Position numbers and translations under genes: made by a program
Shown here: positions 1 to 11,669 of the stretch, in pieces
Position numbering within the stretch: the first letter of the stretch is position 1
Layout of the letters: each line of letters starts with the position of its first letter
Assembly: GCA_030549495.1 (NCBI GenBank)
Contig: JAUIRK010001050.1
Span: forward strand, 496,001 to 560,000
Direction: 5' to 3'
Source of the DNA: Nectonema munidae
Taxonomy: Eukaryota > Nematomorpha > Nectonematoida > Nectonematidae
DNA: 64,000 bases
The notes under the pieces: generated by a model
Database searches by the model: none
Seen by the model: the letters and a program-made list of their open reading frames with translations, nothing else
Told to the model about the DNA's origin: nothing

Positions 1-660
1 GTTAGATGTTAATTTCACAACACTTAAAGCCATAAAAACTTCTAAACGCTGAAAACTGAATAATACAGATATATACATGGGTGTGCAAAATAAAGAAGTG
101 CAGCGTGGAGTGGACAATAGAAGGACTCCCCCCTCCCCACTTTCTAGTTTGGATGCAACCCAAGACACGGCTTATGAGATGTAGGCACACTTACTCTCTT
201 GCAAGAAGTTTGTGAAAACAGCAAGAAAACTAAATAACATCGAATCTTCGTATTTTAATATTTGTACAGAACTCTAAAGAGAGCAAATAGTAAAAGCTGC
301 ACTGCTAAGAACTTTACCAAAGTGTTGATATATACTTTATGCCATGCATGAATACGGATAGAAATCTTTCTTCATTACTTTGATAACAACAACGCAATCT
401 TGCGAGCAACGATGCTTAGCTATTAGTTATATAACACAGCGGCAATAATATTTGAATTCTAGACTAGTAGATAAATCGGTAATTGGCCAAATAGATCATT
501 GGTGCACACTTAAATAGAAGTATAAAAACGGATACTTGGATTAAAAAAATTTAAAACAAATGTTCAATATTTTTATAATAAATGAAAAAAATCTCCGAAA
601 AAAGTTTGAGGACATTATTTTTTCAGTAACAATTTTTTGTTTAACTAGTCTCTTGGCAAC
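1..660. other. AT-rich non-coding stretch
   Basis: I see no gene, repeat boundary or known element here. An open stretch at 2-190 on the minus strand has no family resemblance and is likely a chance ORF. Confidence 0.5.
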
Positions 661-722
661 CTGAATCTATATTTTTTGTTCTTTGGCAATAATAAAAATG
701 AACATAATACCAATCTCAATAC

Positions 723-853
723 CTGCATAGTCTTGATATACTTGATTTAAAAAATTCCAGTCAAGCCAATGATCAACGGGAAAAGCACCAAAAATGTCCC
801 AAATCTGAATGTCCTTTGCAAAATAGCGGACATGCAGATCCTCCTCTCTTATG
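723..853 (-). CDS. Candidate orphan exon, unknown protein
   Basis: A 131-bp minus-strand block is open in one frame, is less AT-rich than its surroundings, and is bounded by a possible acceptor (GTAAG before 853) and a donor (GCAG|GTATTG at 723). It reads a mixed hydrophilic/aromatic peptide containing EEDLHVRYFAKDIQIWDIF and then VDHWLDWNFL. I do not recognise the family. A loose resemblance to the segment after S4 of cyclic-nucleotide-gated type channels was considered but is not supported by any diagnostic motif. It would begin with the last base of one codon and end with the first base of another, so it needs partner exons, none of which is evident within the window. It could equally be a chance ORF. 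Confidence 0.25.
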
Positions 854-859
854 CTTACG

Positions 860-1250
860 TAATGAAGATAGATAATCATATCATATTTCTCTCTTGCTCA
901 CCTAAGGTACCTTATAATATATAATTATGTATTTCTAACTTTAGTTGGTTGGTGAATTATGATAACTCACAAAAAAATATTAAAATTGAAAGACATACTT
1001 GGGTTGAAAGTTTTGTAATTTTGAAATATCACGTATAATCTACTGAAATGGCTTTAAATGAAAGATTGAAATGACAAAAAAACTCAATATTTTATTTAAA
1101 TTAAACAAAAGTTTGACAGAAAGTCAGAATATATATAAAAAGAAATTTGTCAAATTTTGAAATAACTCATAAATACACTAGTAAAAATAGTCTTTTTATT
1201 AATTATTATTTTTTAAAATACTTACCCGAGTTATGTCTAGGTGTAGGAAA
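860..1250. other. AT-rich non-coding stretch
   Basis: Nothing recognisable. Long A and T runs. Confidence 0.5.
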
Positions 1251-1725
1251 TCAAGTTATAAATTTAGTTTAAAAATGTAAGGTGTTTGAAGATTTTGACC
1301 AAAATGTTGGGCTATGCTAGTGTTTTTAAAATTCTATTTTTCAGAAATTTTTTTACAAAACATTATTTCGAGATTACAGCCTATGGTAGTCGATTGACGA
1401 AGTCTTTCCAGGATTTCTGCCGTTGAATATATTAGATTTTTGTTACCTTGACTTTGAAATGATGAGTGCTTAAGTCGAATTGTACATGAAATTCAAGTTA
1501 TAAATTTAGGAAAATTTAAAAAATATCAAGGTGTATTGAAGATTTTGGAAAACCATAAATGCACTTGGGCTATGCTAGTGCTCTTTTATAAATTCTATGT
1601 GAAAATTTAGATAACGAAAAATTGAGTTTTCACCACAACCGCTAACGTAAATATTTAGGATAACGAAAAGTCGTTATGTTACCAGTCGATTGACAATGGC
1701 AAGTCTTTCCTTTAGGATTTTCTGC
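1251..1725. repeat. Diverged tandem duplication, period about 242 bp
   Basis: Copy one (about 1251-1420) and copy two (about 1493-1723) share TCAAGTTATAAATTTAG, GGGCTATGCTAGTG, GTCGATTGAC and AGTCTTTCC in the same order. The copies differ by many substitutions and small indels, so the duplication is old. No coding content. Confidence 0.65.
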
Positions 1726-1729
1726 AACC

Positions 1730-3600
1730 ACTCTTGCTAAGATAAACAAATCATTACTTTACCGAATTGTATCTCATGGAAATAGATAACGATGATCAAA
1801 CGTCATCATGAGTAAATATTATTTCGAAGCAATCGTTCAGACGACATGTGAAAAATTTTCAGTATTCTTTTTTGCTACTACGGGAATATATTTAATGAAA
1901 AAATTTGATAGTCTGCCTTGATCAAACATGCGATTTAGTTTTTTCATTTGTCGTTTATTTCTTTTCCTTCATAATAAATTCTTTTCCCCCTCTGAATACG
2001 CATTTGGGTACAGGTAATCTGTAAGGGCTGTTAGAATTCTTATCATCCTCTCTACGATTGTAGAACACTTTTTCAAACGTAGCTTTATCGAAATGTATAG
2101 AAAAAAGGACATAAAAGTGATCCTTTGTTGAACATAATGAAACTTTTAAGATTAATATTACTTTCGGGTAATATAACATTATAATTTTTAAGATTATTAG
2201 AATTTTTATTAGAAGTTAATTTTTTACTAAACTTTTTCGTAAATTCAATTCCTAAGCTTTTATAGCGGAATTTAGTTCCGGATTACTAATGGCCGAATTA
2301 AGATAATCTTTTAGTAGAACCTACGTTTTACGTACGCTGATTTTACGTTCCCTGGATTTTACCTCCTCGCCAAATGATCGATGACGTCATCTTTTTGGTC
2401 ATTAAATGCATTACTAATACGTTTTTTCTTTGTGATTTTATGTATTAAAATGTTTATAAAGGTTAATAAATCATTGTCTTTCAGTTTTATTTCACTATGA
2501 GTAATTTAAATAACGCTAATTAGATGGGCAAAATAATGCATTCTAACACCATGTGTGATCCAGGCTAGGATTTTCGTGTTGTATGTCAATTTAGATGTCA
2601 ATCTGGATTTTACGAATCCTACGTTTTACGTCCGCCGTTCGGTCCCGTTGCAACATGACTGTTAATTTAAAACATTAAGTTTATTTGACTGTTTGTTTCA
2701 ATTAAAATCGTTTCTAAACCATTGTCATAGACTTATTTTCAAAGTTTCCTAAGTTTTAAAATTTATTAAAGCGAATATGATAAACAAAGTGTGGTTAACC
2801 TAATCCATTTTGAGTGTTCAAACCTGAATTATACTTTATCCAGTTTCTATCAAACCTGGTTTTTCATTGTTTTCTTGGAACTTTTATCTTACAACGTTTA
2901 CCTTTTTTGTTTCATTAGAAATTATGGTGTTTTATGATGTTTGATTTGATCATTTTAAGTATGACATTATTTTGTATTATTGCTTACAAAACTGAAAAAT
3001 CCTGATTGATATCACTGATAGTTTGAAGGGCGCATCTAGAAATAAATTTACCGAGGGATAACATTTTTTTAAATGAACTTTTAATCAATAACAATAAATA
3101 TATTTATGAGATTATTTTTGAGTTTAGCTAATTTTTAACAAACACACTAATATCTACTTTTGCTTCTGATAGCTTGAGAGAACATTTACCGGTTTCTGCA
3201 TAGATTCTGCATCAGCTCATGACAAACAAATGGTAATAAGATGCTACGTTCAATGTGAGAGATTTTTAGTTAGAGAGAAGAGAATAGTACTTTACATCTT
3301 TAGGAAACCTACCTGAAGAGATTACATTTATAGCCATTCACGTTTTTGCTAACACAAGAGCATAGCATAGCGTGCATTCTACATTGTAATCCTAGTAGGA
3401 TTATGAACATCTTGAAGTTAGGGCATATGTTCCATCTATACTCTTACTCACTATATGTAGTCTTCTTTTAGTTGAACCTAGTAACAAAAGGGATAAATGG
3501 ATATGTTGTTTGTTAGGAAGCAAACCAAACAAACAGTCTTGAGACTTTTTATGGAAGAATTAATTAATAGACACCATTGATCGGGCTGGTGCTTAAAGAT
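1730..3600. other. Non-coding stretch with short dispersed motifs
   Basis: No gene seen. CCTACGTTTTACGT-like motifs recur around 2317-2340 and 2605-2630. At 3027-3045 GAAGGGCGCATCTAGAAAT resembles the terminal sequence found at the 3' end of the hAT fragment near 31695, so a hAT end of the same family may lie here. No partner end was located. Confidence 0.4.
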
Positions 3601-3617
3601 GAATTATTTCAATAAAC

Positions 3618-3892
3618 CAGTGTCCGCGCTAAGCAAAAATTTTAGGGGGGGGGGGCTTTATTGGGGCGCTAATTTTTGAACTATCAGATTAATCTGCTTC
3701 AAGGCGAAAAGAAAACATATGATGGATTTGTCAAGCCATATCTATACACACTACATTTTCATGAAAGAAATTATCATGAATGCTAGATGTTTGTCATATT
3801 TTTTTAGGGTAATGAAAATTTTTTTAGGGGAGCTTGAAAATTAGCTGGGGGGGGGCTTATGCTTCAAAATTTAATAGGTAGCGCGGGCTCTG
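3618..3892. mobile_element. Non-autonomous hAT-type element (MITE), 275 bp
   Basis: The ends are imperfect inverted repeats: CAGTGTCCGCGCTA on the left against CAGAGCCCGCGCTA (reverse complement of the right end), 12 of 14 matching. An exact 8-bp direct repeat, CAATAAAC, flanks it at 3610-3617 and 3893-3900. An 8-bp target duplication with CAG-type ends is the hAT signature. There is no coding capacity. Each subterminal region carries a run of about 9-11 G. The exact target duplication suggests fairly recent insertion. Confidence 0.85.
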
Positions 3893-4335
3893 CAATAAAC
3901 CTTTTATCTTTACGAAGACTTAAGTCTAAAGGTACAAAATCTTTCGAGTATACTCGGTACTTTACTGTTTACATTTGGGCCAGTAAATCAACTCCTGTTT
4001 TAGTAAGTTTTATATCATTCATTAGGTGATCAAGCTCTTTTTAGCCTGGAAAATGAAGCCTTTGTAAGTTTATTTTTTTCTTTCCGGTCATCATCATGAT
4101 CCGACATATCACTATCAGATGTAGATTTCTATGCTGAAGATACTGGAATTTGAAACTCATTGGCGAACCATTTTGATTTTGTTTACTTATCCTTGCAGAT
4201 TTGACTTACAGGAATCACAGATAAGATGAGGAATCTACATCTTATTGTGGTCTCACATTTACACACCAAAATATTATTCATATGAGATTCAAAATTTATT
4301 AGCACTCAGGCTCGTTGACAAGGGGGTCAAAGGGA

Positions 4336-5394
4336 TAGGGTTATAGAGTCGGAAAAATATTTTCCATCTCCGACTCCACTTATTTATAATTTTTCGACTC
4401 TCACTCTTTGTAATTTTGCGACTGCAATTTCTGCCAAAGTCAAGTCAACATGGCAATACTTTTGCATGTCCTTTGGTTCCATTTGCTTCTACAAACAAGT
4501 GTAATGAAGGGTTTTCAACTCTTATCAATTTAAAAAAAGAAATAGAAACAGAGTGCGTGCTGTAGATGGCATGGGACATGATCCAACAAACATTAGGACA
4601 TTAATTTTAAAGCTTGCTGCACAAGTACAACAGTCCTTTTTCCTCACAGAAAATAAGATTATTCATTCTGCTTATAGCAAGGGGTCCGGGACCTTTTAGC
4701 ATCTAGGTAAGGGGTCGCACGTGCGTAAACGTTGGAAAACACTGATTTATAACTAATGTTAAAAGTGTGATGACATGTACCATATTTCAAGACTGTTTGT
4801 GAATGTCGATTTTAGATGGTCATTGAAAGATGTCCTGAATCTTACACGCTTATGCTTTATGTTGCAACGCAAAATATTTGAACTATTTTCTTAAACATAG
4901 TTTATTAAAATGTTTTATTGGTTTCTATTAGTTTAGTGTATCTTCAAAAAGATTTAAAAAACTTAAAAATTAAAATTTTTGTCTATAACCTTTTTATCTA
5001 AGTCAACACAATAGCATTCAAAAACTAAATTAATCGTAAACTATTTTTTCAAGTATTTGGTTTAAAATTTTTCTCCAAAAACTTTCTACTCATAAACTGA
5101 GCTTTTGTTAATAATTAGTGTGAGTATTTGAGTAATAAAAAAGTCCATTCTTCAATTTTGTTGAATTTTTCATTCTTTTTCTGAGTTGCAAAAACACAAG
5201 ATTAGACCAAAATGATAAAGATTTTTTGTTGAGTTTTTATAAAGTTGAGCACTAATGAGGGTGACTATGAATTAATTTTTTAATATAACAATTATGAATA
5301 AAACTATTTTTAAAATGAGTTCGAGTCGCATTAGTTATTACGACTCCAACTACTTCTCAAAACGTGTGACTCCACCGACTCCTCCACAACCCTG
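4336..5394. mobile_element. hAT-like non-autonomous element with GAGTCGG ends
   Basis: The left end reads TAGGGTTATAGAGTCGG. The right end, reverse-complemented, reads CAGGGTTGTGGAGGAGTCGG. Both are followed inward by further GACTCC/GAGTCG motifs. The flanks (AAAGGGA, AAGGGGG) do not make a clean target duplication. Inside, 4671-4745 ends in GTTGGAAAACACTG, which looks like the end of a second hAT element. No transposase is visible. Confidence 0.45.
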
Positions 5395-5399
5395 AAGGG

Positions 5400-7700
5400 G
5401 GCGGGACTGACCCTCGTGTTATTTATTTTGCCTCCTCCCCTTTTGAAACTCCAATGGATCTATGATAAAATGGGCCTTTTCTCAAAATTTACTTCAGAAT
5501 AACTTTTTTTCAACCAAAATTCAAAATATTTTCAAACTATTTGACCGGCTGTATATAGCTACATCACATATTTTTCGAAGTATTTAAGGAATTTTGATAA
5601 CTTTTCCAATGAAGTAATGTGTAGTCAAAATGAAATTTCACGTTCACATAACTACAAGTAGCAAAAGTATTGACGTCAATAGTTTCGTTCTTTCACTCCT
5701 CACGTATATGTTATGCTTTGCAACTAGCATGTGTCTTCAATGGACTTCAATGGAAGCGAGTCTTTAGTTTCTTGCCACTTACTGAAAATGACACTGAACA
5801 TAAAGTGTATGTTGATTGTCAACAAAATATGTGAGAGCAATTAGATAGATTTTGTATTTTTTCTATCTACCAAGTAACAAATTGTAAGTGTTTGTGAGGT
5901 AAGAAACAACTTTAAATAGCAAACATTTTCTTGTGTAGAAGGATAACATAGAAGTCTACAATATAATTAAAAGCAAAAGCAAGTTGCCTTCCTTATAAGA
6001 AATCCTAAAGCTCAATGTTTGTGGTGAAATGCGTAGCGGCATTTTTTATATATGGAGCGTCAAGTTATGCGTAGTAATCTCGCTATGGGTAGAAGGAAAA
6101 AGGCGCCCCCTACCCCCCATCATACCCTTTTGCAGCAAAAGATATGTACAATCGTAGCATGCTGTCTAAGCAAAGCTTACTACAACTTTCATTGCATATT
6201 CGTAGTTGCATACTATGTTTTACAAATGAAAACACATGTAGATTGGAGAAGCTTATGAAAATAGGTATTAATTTCGGATCACATGAAGATCAAGCACCCT
6301 TAATGTATACTGTGAAGAAAGTTCACCAATGGATATGAAGTTACAATTCTCATATAGGGGCTTTTTATGAATACTTTTCTTTCTGCAGCCTACTTTTACA
6401 TTTGATATGTGTGTTTCACAGACGGATCTAGAAGAAATACCCCACACATTTTCCTATATCCGCCAATTGTGTGTGTTTATTTTTGTGCATAAATCGAATT
6501 TTCCTTTTCTATAATTGTGGAATTAATTAGATATATTTATTTCAATTATCGTTTCGCTTTTCCGTAGATATTCATTTTAATGGTTAGGTATTTTTTATTA
6601 AGATTGCTTTGAATAGTGGGCTATATTTTTACACGTGCATTCAAATTTTGTTAATAAAACGTATATGTAGATAAATGTTTATAATTTTATTCATGTTATT
6701 TCGGTTTTTAAAAATTATACTTCTTATGATATTGTGGATAATGGTAAATATTAGGTTTGCCTTTAAGTAAGATTTGTTTTAACTCATTAGGAATCTCTGT
6801 ACCCATTTGAGTACAGCAAAGGTATCCTAGAGCATCTTCTATAACTTAATAATTGTCTTGGGATCCAATCGGTTCACAATATTCTATAGCTGTATACAGT
6901 ATGCATACATCCGAAAATTGTGTTGAAATTTTCCTTAAAATAAAGTTCTTTAGGTTTTTACAGTTTTCGAATTAAAGTTTTTATTAAATGTAATAATTTC
7001 GATGATTTGTTTGGTTAGTTCTAAGGCATTAATATCTACCAATTTTCAAGTGAGTGCGCGTTTCAAAACTAAAATATAGGGACAGGACCGATGCTTAGGA
7101 ATTTTAACAACGGTCGAGGTGCTCTAATACCTACCAAAGTTTTAGTATAAGAAATCTTACTTAGCCAAAATACTTGAAAGCGAATCGCATAAAGGCATAA
7201 AAGAGGAAATCAAGCATGCAAAAAAAACTTAAAAAATTTATATTAAATCAAATTCACATTCAGTAAATAAATAGGAAAAAAAGATATTAAAATCGAGAAA
7301 GAAAGAGAAAAAAAATAAAAATGATCAATAATAAACAATCTGAAATAAAAAAAGGAGATATTCAGTTGGAAAATAACTGTATAAATTTCATATACATCAA
7401 CAGATGAGAATACTATAATAAAAAATTAATTAAAATATGTACGACGATAAAGGATGAATTTTTTACAATTAAACTCATGATTTTTATCATTTCTCTGAAC
7501 TTTCTTAAATGATGCATATTATACTAGAAATCATGATTCTAGACAGTTGATTTTATAATCGTTTTTATGAGATAGCAAGGCCAGTGCCTAACGAAATAAG
7601 GAATCTGATATAAAAATAATAGGTGTGTTATGCAAAGTCTTCAATTTATAATTTGATATAAACCAGCAGTTTTTACATTACGTTATTATAACCCATAAAT
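5400..7700. other. Non-coding stretch
   Basis: Nothing supportable. Small open frames at 6052-6338 overlap each other and show no family features. GACGGATCTAGAAG near 6421 resembles hAT terminal sequences but stands alone. Confidence 0.4.
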
Positions 7701-7709
7701 ACTGCTTAA

Positions 7710-8238
7710 CCCTTTGAGGAGCGAAATAACACCAGTCCCAAGAACAAAATCGCCTCCTTTAACACTTTGAAGACCAGCATTCTAAGAAATGAAAATCATA
7801 TGCTTTAAATGAATAAAATTCGACTGAAAAAGAAAGCAGGCGATTAGTTTTCAAAATTCGAGTACACAAAAGGTTATGTAGAATATAAATATTGAAAAAT
7901 CTTTTTTTTATTTTTGAGTATGTAAATGTCAATTTACAGATGAAATAGTGGAAAAAAGAGGCCACATTTAAAAATAAAGGTTAAAAGAAGTCTAGGAATT
8001 TGGGAACTAAAAGTAACGCTCGAAAATATTTTTTTATTTGATTAATAAACAAAGCAAGTTTCCCTAAATAAACTAGTTTCTTTCATGAGATTGGCATTAT
8101 TTAGTATATACATTTCCAATTAAATTAAATTGCTAAAATGTACGGTAACATGAATGATTGCAAGCGTTAACACTTTGAGCACCAGAATTTTAAAGATTAA
8201 TAATCTGGCTTACTGGTCTTAAACTAGTCTTCAAAGGG
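7710..8238. mobile_element. Degraded piggyBac-like non-autonomous element
   Basis: TTAA at 7706-7709 is followed by CCCTTTGAGGAGCG. The other end, reverse-complemented, reads CCCTTTGAAGACTAG from 8238. Related internal motifs TTAACACTTTGAAGACCAG (about 7758) and TTAACACTTTGAGCACCAG (about 8166) suggest a second pair of ends nested inside. TTAA targets and CCCTTT ends are typical of piggyBac. The right-hand TTAA is not intact (TAAA). No coding capacity. Confidence 0.45.
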
Positions 8239-8599
8239 TAAAAAGAAAAACTAACCTTTCAATAAAAATTAGTTTAATTTTTAAAATGAGTAATTTTACT
8301 TGGTTAACAAAAGCGATTTACGTTTCGTTTCTCTAAATAATATTCTGAATAGGAGATGATTTAATGCTATTAGTGCTGTGATAAATTTATCCGCTCAAAT
8401 GCTAGGAGTGGGGAAGGAGGAAGGATTTAGTATAAAAAAACTACTTCAAATTTAAAGGATATTTTTAGAAAGAATTTCATCCTCAATCAAAATATAGATT
8501 AAAGATTTTCAATCAAGTAGCGATTTTTATCAATAAAATTATAGAGATAAAAGTGTTATTCTTAGCTTATAGTTAAGAATTATTTGTAAATCTAATTGG

Positions 8600-9112
8600 A
8601 AAGACAAGTTAAGCAATGAAAAAATAAGAAGTTTATGTAATGTAAATGAAACAATAAAGTAATAGAGAGGCAACGATTAAGGTGGTTTGGGCATGTAAAC
8701 AGAAGACCAGTTGAAGAGTTAATTAATATAGCGTACAAACAGCAAACTATAGGTAAATCTGGTAATGTTGCACTATCCGTGCATCGATAAACGTCTTTTC
8801 TATGCAATTGGCCTTTTATCGATGCACGGTACTATCCGTGCATCGATAAAAAAAAGCCAATTGCATAGGAAAGACGTTTATCGATGCACGGATAGTGCAA
8901 CATTACCGGTAAATCTAAGGGTAGACCAAAATTAACACGGAAAGAAGTAGTTCTTAAGGATATGAAAAAAAGAAATTTAAAAATAAGGGATGTACAAAAT
9001 AGGGAATTTTGGAAATGTAAAATTAGGTAGTCTTTTTATATGTGTTATCATAGTTGCAACACCGGCTAGAGACCCTAACTTGCTGGGAAAGTAGACGTAA
9101 AATCGATTTATT
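8600..9112 (+). pseudogene. 3' end of a LINE (RTE-like C-terminus), split by a MITE
   Basis: Plus-strand fragments read RQRLRWFGHVNRRPVEELI before 8760 and GKSKGRPKLTRKEV then NREFWKCK after 8907. Both belong to the C-terminal tail of RTE-type endonuclease/reverse-transcriptase proteins (RLRWFGHV ... GRP ... W). The frame has several breaks and only the last 150 or so residues survive, so this is a 5'-truncated copy. The tail ends in an ATT/TTA-rich stretch near 9110. The MITE at 8761-8907 inserted into it later. Confidence 0.7.
8761..8907. mobile_element. 147-bp palindromic MITE with 9-bp target duplication
   Basis: The outer 52 bp at each end are inverted repeats with about one mismatch; each starts GGTAATGTTGCACTATCCG. 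A perfect 9-bp direct repeat, GGTAAATCT, flanks the element (8752-8760 and 8908-8916). The core motif CCGTGCATCGATAAA appears four times, twice in each orientation, so the middle is itself a smaller palindrome. A 9-bp duplication and G-start ends fit the Mutator/MULE superfamily, but Merlin cannot be excluded. It interrupts a LINE relic, so it is younger than that copy. Confidence 0.88.
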
Positions 9113-9114
9113 AT

Positions 9115-10600
9115 TATAAAGGGTTATGCGTTCGAAAGTTTATGGAAATATAAATTTTCAAGAGGGCATCTAATATAAAAGATAAGTTATAAATTATCTA
9201 GGGATAAATTCAAAATTTTATTAATACAGAGAAGATATACCAAAAGTTTGATAGGCAACATGAAATTTTATTTTTAAATATCAAAAAAAGGCAATTAAAG
9301 GTATATTATACAGAGACTTTTCCAGATTTTTTATCTTAAAGAGCATAAAAGAAAAGATATATTAAAATTATTTTTAATATTAGTATGCATGAAATGAGTT
9401 AAATAATACCAAAAATAAGAATTTTATTCACGTAGCCAGGCCCTTTTAGGAGCGGAACCCTATTTTAAAAATAGGTGAAATAGGCTTAAAACCGGTCCTG
9501 GTTTTTGAAATGAGCAATTAATTTAAAAGAATGGACTACACTTTCAAGAAAACTTAACTGTAATAAGTATAGCTTTTCTTTTTCAGTCAAGACAAAGCAT
9601 AAAAAGATAAGTCCGTAGTACATTCATTGTGGAAACTAAAGGACAAAAATCATTTTTAGAGTAAAGCCATTTTTTGAAAAATACCATTTACGTCTTTTTT
9701 ATTTAACTTAATTACAATATTGCGAAAATGAATAATTATAATATAATGAATCTTCATTCTATATCAAGAAGTATTTTTATATTAAATTTAGAACGCATGG
9801 AACAAGTGTTAGTATTTTGAATTTTGTACGAATTTTTGGGCTGTTTCAATTTTTGTAGAATATTAAAGAAAGGAGGAGCGAGGAATTCAATTTAAAAACG
9901 TATATAGTCTCCGATCTCTAGGCAAAAACTAGTTTTTTAAATAAAATATTTTAGCACATAAAATTTATTAGATATTCAACTATACTTTATAAAAGAGGAG
10001 AGAAAATAATGAAGAAATCGGAAATATTATGCAAACTAATATTAGCCAACAAAGAATATATAGATCGATATAGAAATAGAGAAAAACTATATGAAAAAAA
10101 AAATTACGAATAAAACAAAAACACAAAGACTAGAGCAAAAGTAAACGAAAAATATTAAAATCTCAAAAAAATATATAAATTAGAAGGCTAAAAAAAGAAA
10201 TATAAGGAAAAGTGAATACAATATTATTTAAATATATAGAATTGATTTATATAAAGATTAGGCTAATACTTTGTGGTCATATATAATAGCTCGTATTTGC
10301 GAGTGTGTGCGATAAATTTTTTGAAAGGGAGGGGGGGGGGAGGGGGTTTGAATGGGGCACTAAGTATTCATACTACATGATAGACTACATTATTAGGTAA
10401 ATTATAAAAACAAATAGATATATATATTTATTTTCAAACAATAAGTCTTTGTGAAAATTTACTAATGCGCTAATCTAGAAGTAAAGAATATTTTTAAATA
10501 ATAATCATTTAATTAAAAAATAGTTAAGCTACTGGTCCACCATCTAATCAGGTAATACCTTCGTTAATTTTTACAATGAAATTTTACTGAACGTTCACCT
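9115..10600. other. Non-coding stretch
   Basis: No gene seen. A short pair of inverted ends, CCAGGCCCTTTTAGG (about 9435) and CCGGTCCTGG (about 9500), may be a remnant of a small element. A poly-G tract lies at about 10328-10347. Confidence 0.4.
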
Positions 10601-10604
10601 CAAT

Positions 10605-10695
10605 GGCATGGCAGGTTGGTTGAGATGATGGAATCAGCACGAAAGCCTCGTCAATGAAAACACACCCATGGTACCTTTACCTTATCTTTACCTGT
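10605..10695 (+). mobile_element. SINE fragment, same family as 50311-50455
   Basis: It contains GCAGGTTGGTTGAGATGATG and then AATGAAAACAC...GGTACCTTTACC, matching the A-box side and the 3' part of the SINE at 50.3 kb. The middle, including the B-box region, is missing. Confidence 0.55.
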
Positions 10696-10829
10696 AAGTT
10701 TATTTGAAAAGTTATTAGTTTACTTAGATTTGAAATTGAAAAGTTTCACATATTAAGTCATTTTTTTATTAAAATAAATAAATGAATAATATTTTCTTTG
10801 TTTCAATTAATTTTTTCCATGAAATCTTT

Positions 10830-11660
10830 TTAACAGGTTTATCGATTATTTTAAAATTTTCTTGAAATCTGTCTCAGATCTTTGGAACACGATTGGAACT
10901 CCAAAATCTATCATTAGATTTTTCCATGACCGTTTAAAACGCAGTAGATGGGTTTTAAAATTATCTATTTTGTGCGAAACCAGATGGACCGCAAAATACA
11001 ATAGAATCTGGATATTTTGATAATATTTTTGTGATATCTATGAACAAGAGATTCTCAAGGCAAACAAACCTGTGTCATAGAGCACACAGCAGACAACACA
11101 TCAGCTTCTTTTTTGAAGTCATTTAGCTTAACATCTTTACAACTAGAGCCAGTGACTCAATAGCAACATGCAGTCGTCCTGGTATTGATGAAAGTCCAAG
11201 TCCTACATTGGCCTGTTGAGAAAATCTTTCCAAGATCAACGAAATTGGGCCAACCTTGTTTTCTCAGAATATATCATTCTTGAAGTGAAGATATTGGCAG
11301 AAGAATTTGGCATAGAATTGACTTTGCTTCAAATATGCGTGCGCCAGATACACGAGCTAAATGTAGAAGCCTTCATTGAAAATATTATCTCAGCAAAATC
11401 TACATCCCCTACTTCTTTGATTCAGTCTTTTGAAAGACTTTAAGATTTGGCTAAGAACAACATTGCGTGCGTGGTAAACGTCTCTTCGGCCTTTGTATGC
11501 TTAGTGGCCACCGTAATAAAATGTATCACCCGTTGAAAGAGATAATGAACAATGTGTTTGGCAAATTGCCAAAAACCCTTGACAACCCCAGTGATCACTT
11601 TTTATTGCTTGTTATAATGGGCTTGCTTGACTTTATAATTAACACACACTGTTTCTGTTC
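10830..11660 (+). pseudogene. hAT transposase relic (ZMYM/P52rIPK type)
   Basis: Plus-strand fragments resemble the central part of hAT transposases of the kind that gave rise to P52rIPK and ZMYM-like proteins. Around 10970 a frame reads LCETRW, the hallmark before the third catalytic block. The open stretch 11216-11443 carries ILAEEFGIEL and ICVRQIHELN, comparable with the LAEELDIELSLPR..GRQTHR region of that family. The frame is broken several times. The N-terminal zinc-finger part and the C-terminal dimerisation part were not found, and no terminal repeats could be assigned. Confidence 0.55.
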
Positions 11661-11669
11661 ATTATATTG

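Noticed and set aside
6052-6338. Two overlapping small plus-strand frames as a host gene
   Set aside because: No motif, no splice support, and the frames overlap each other in an otherwise featureless region.
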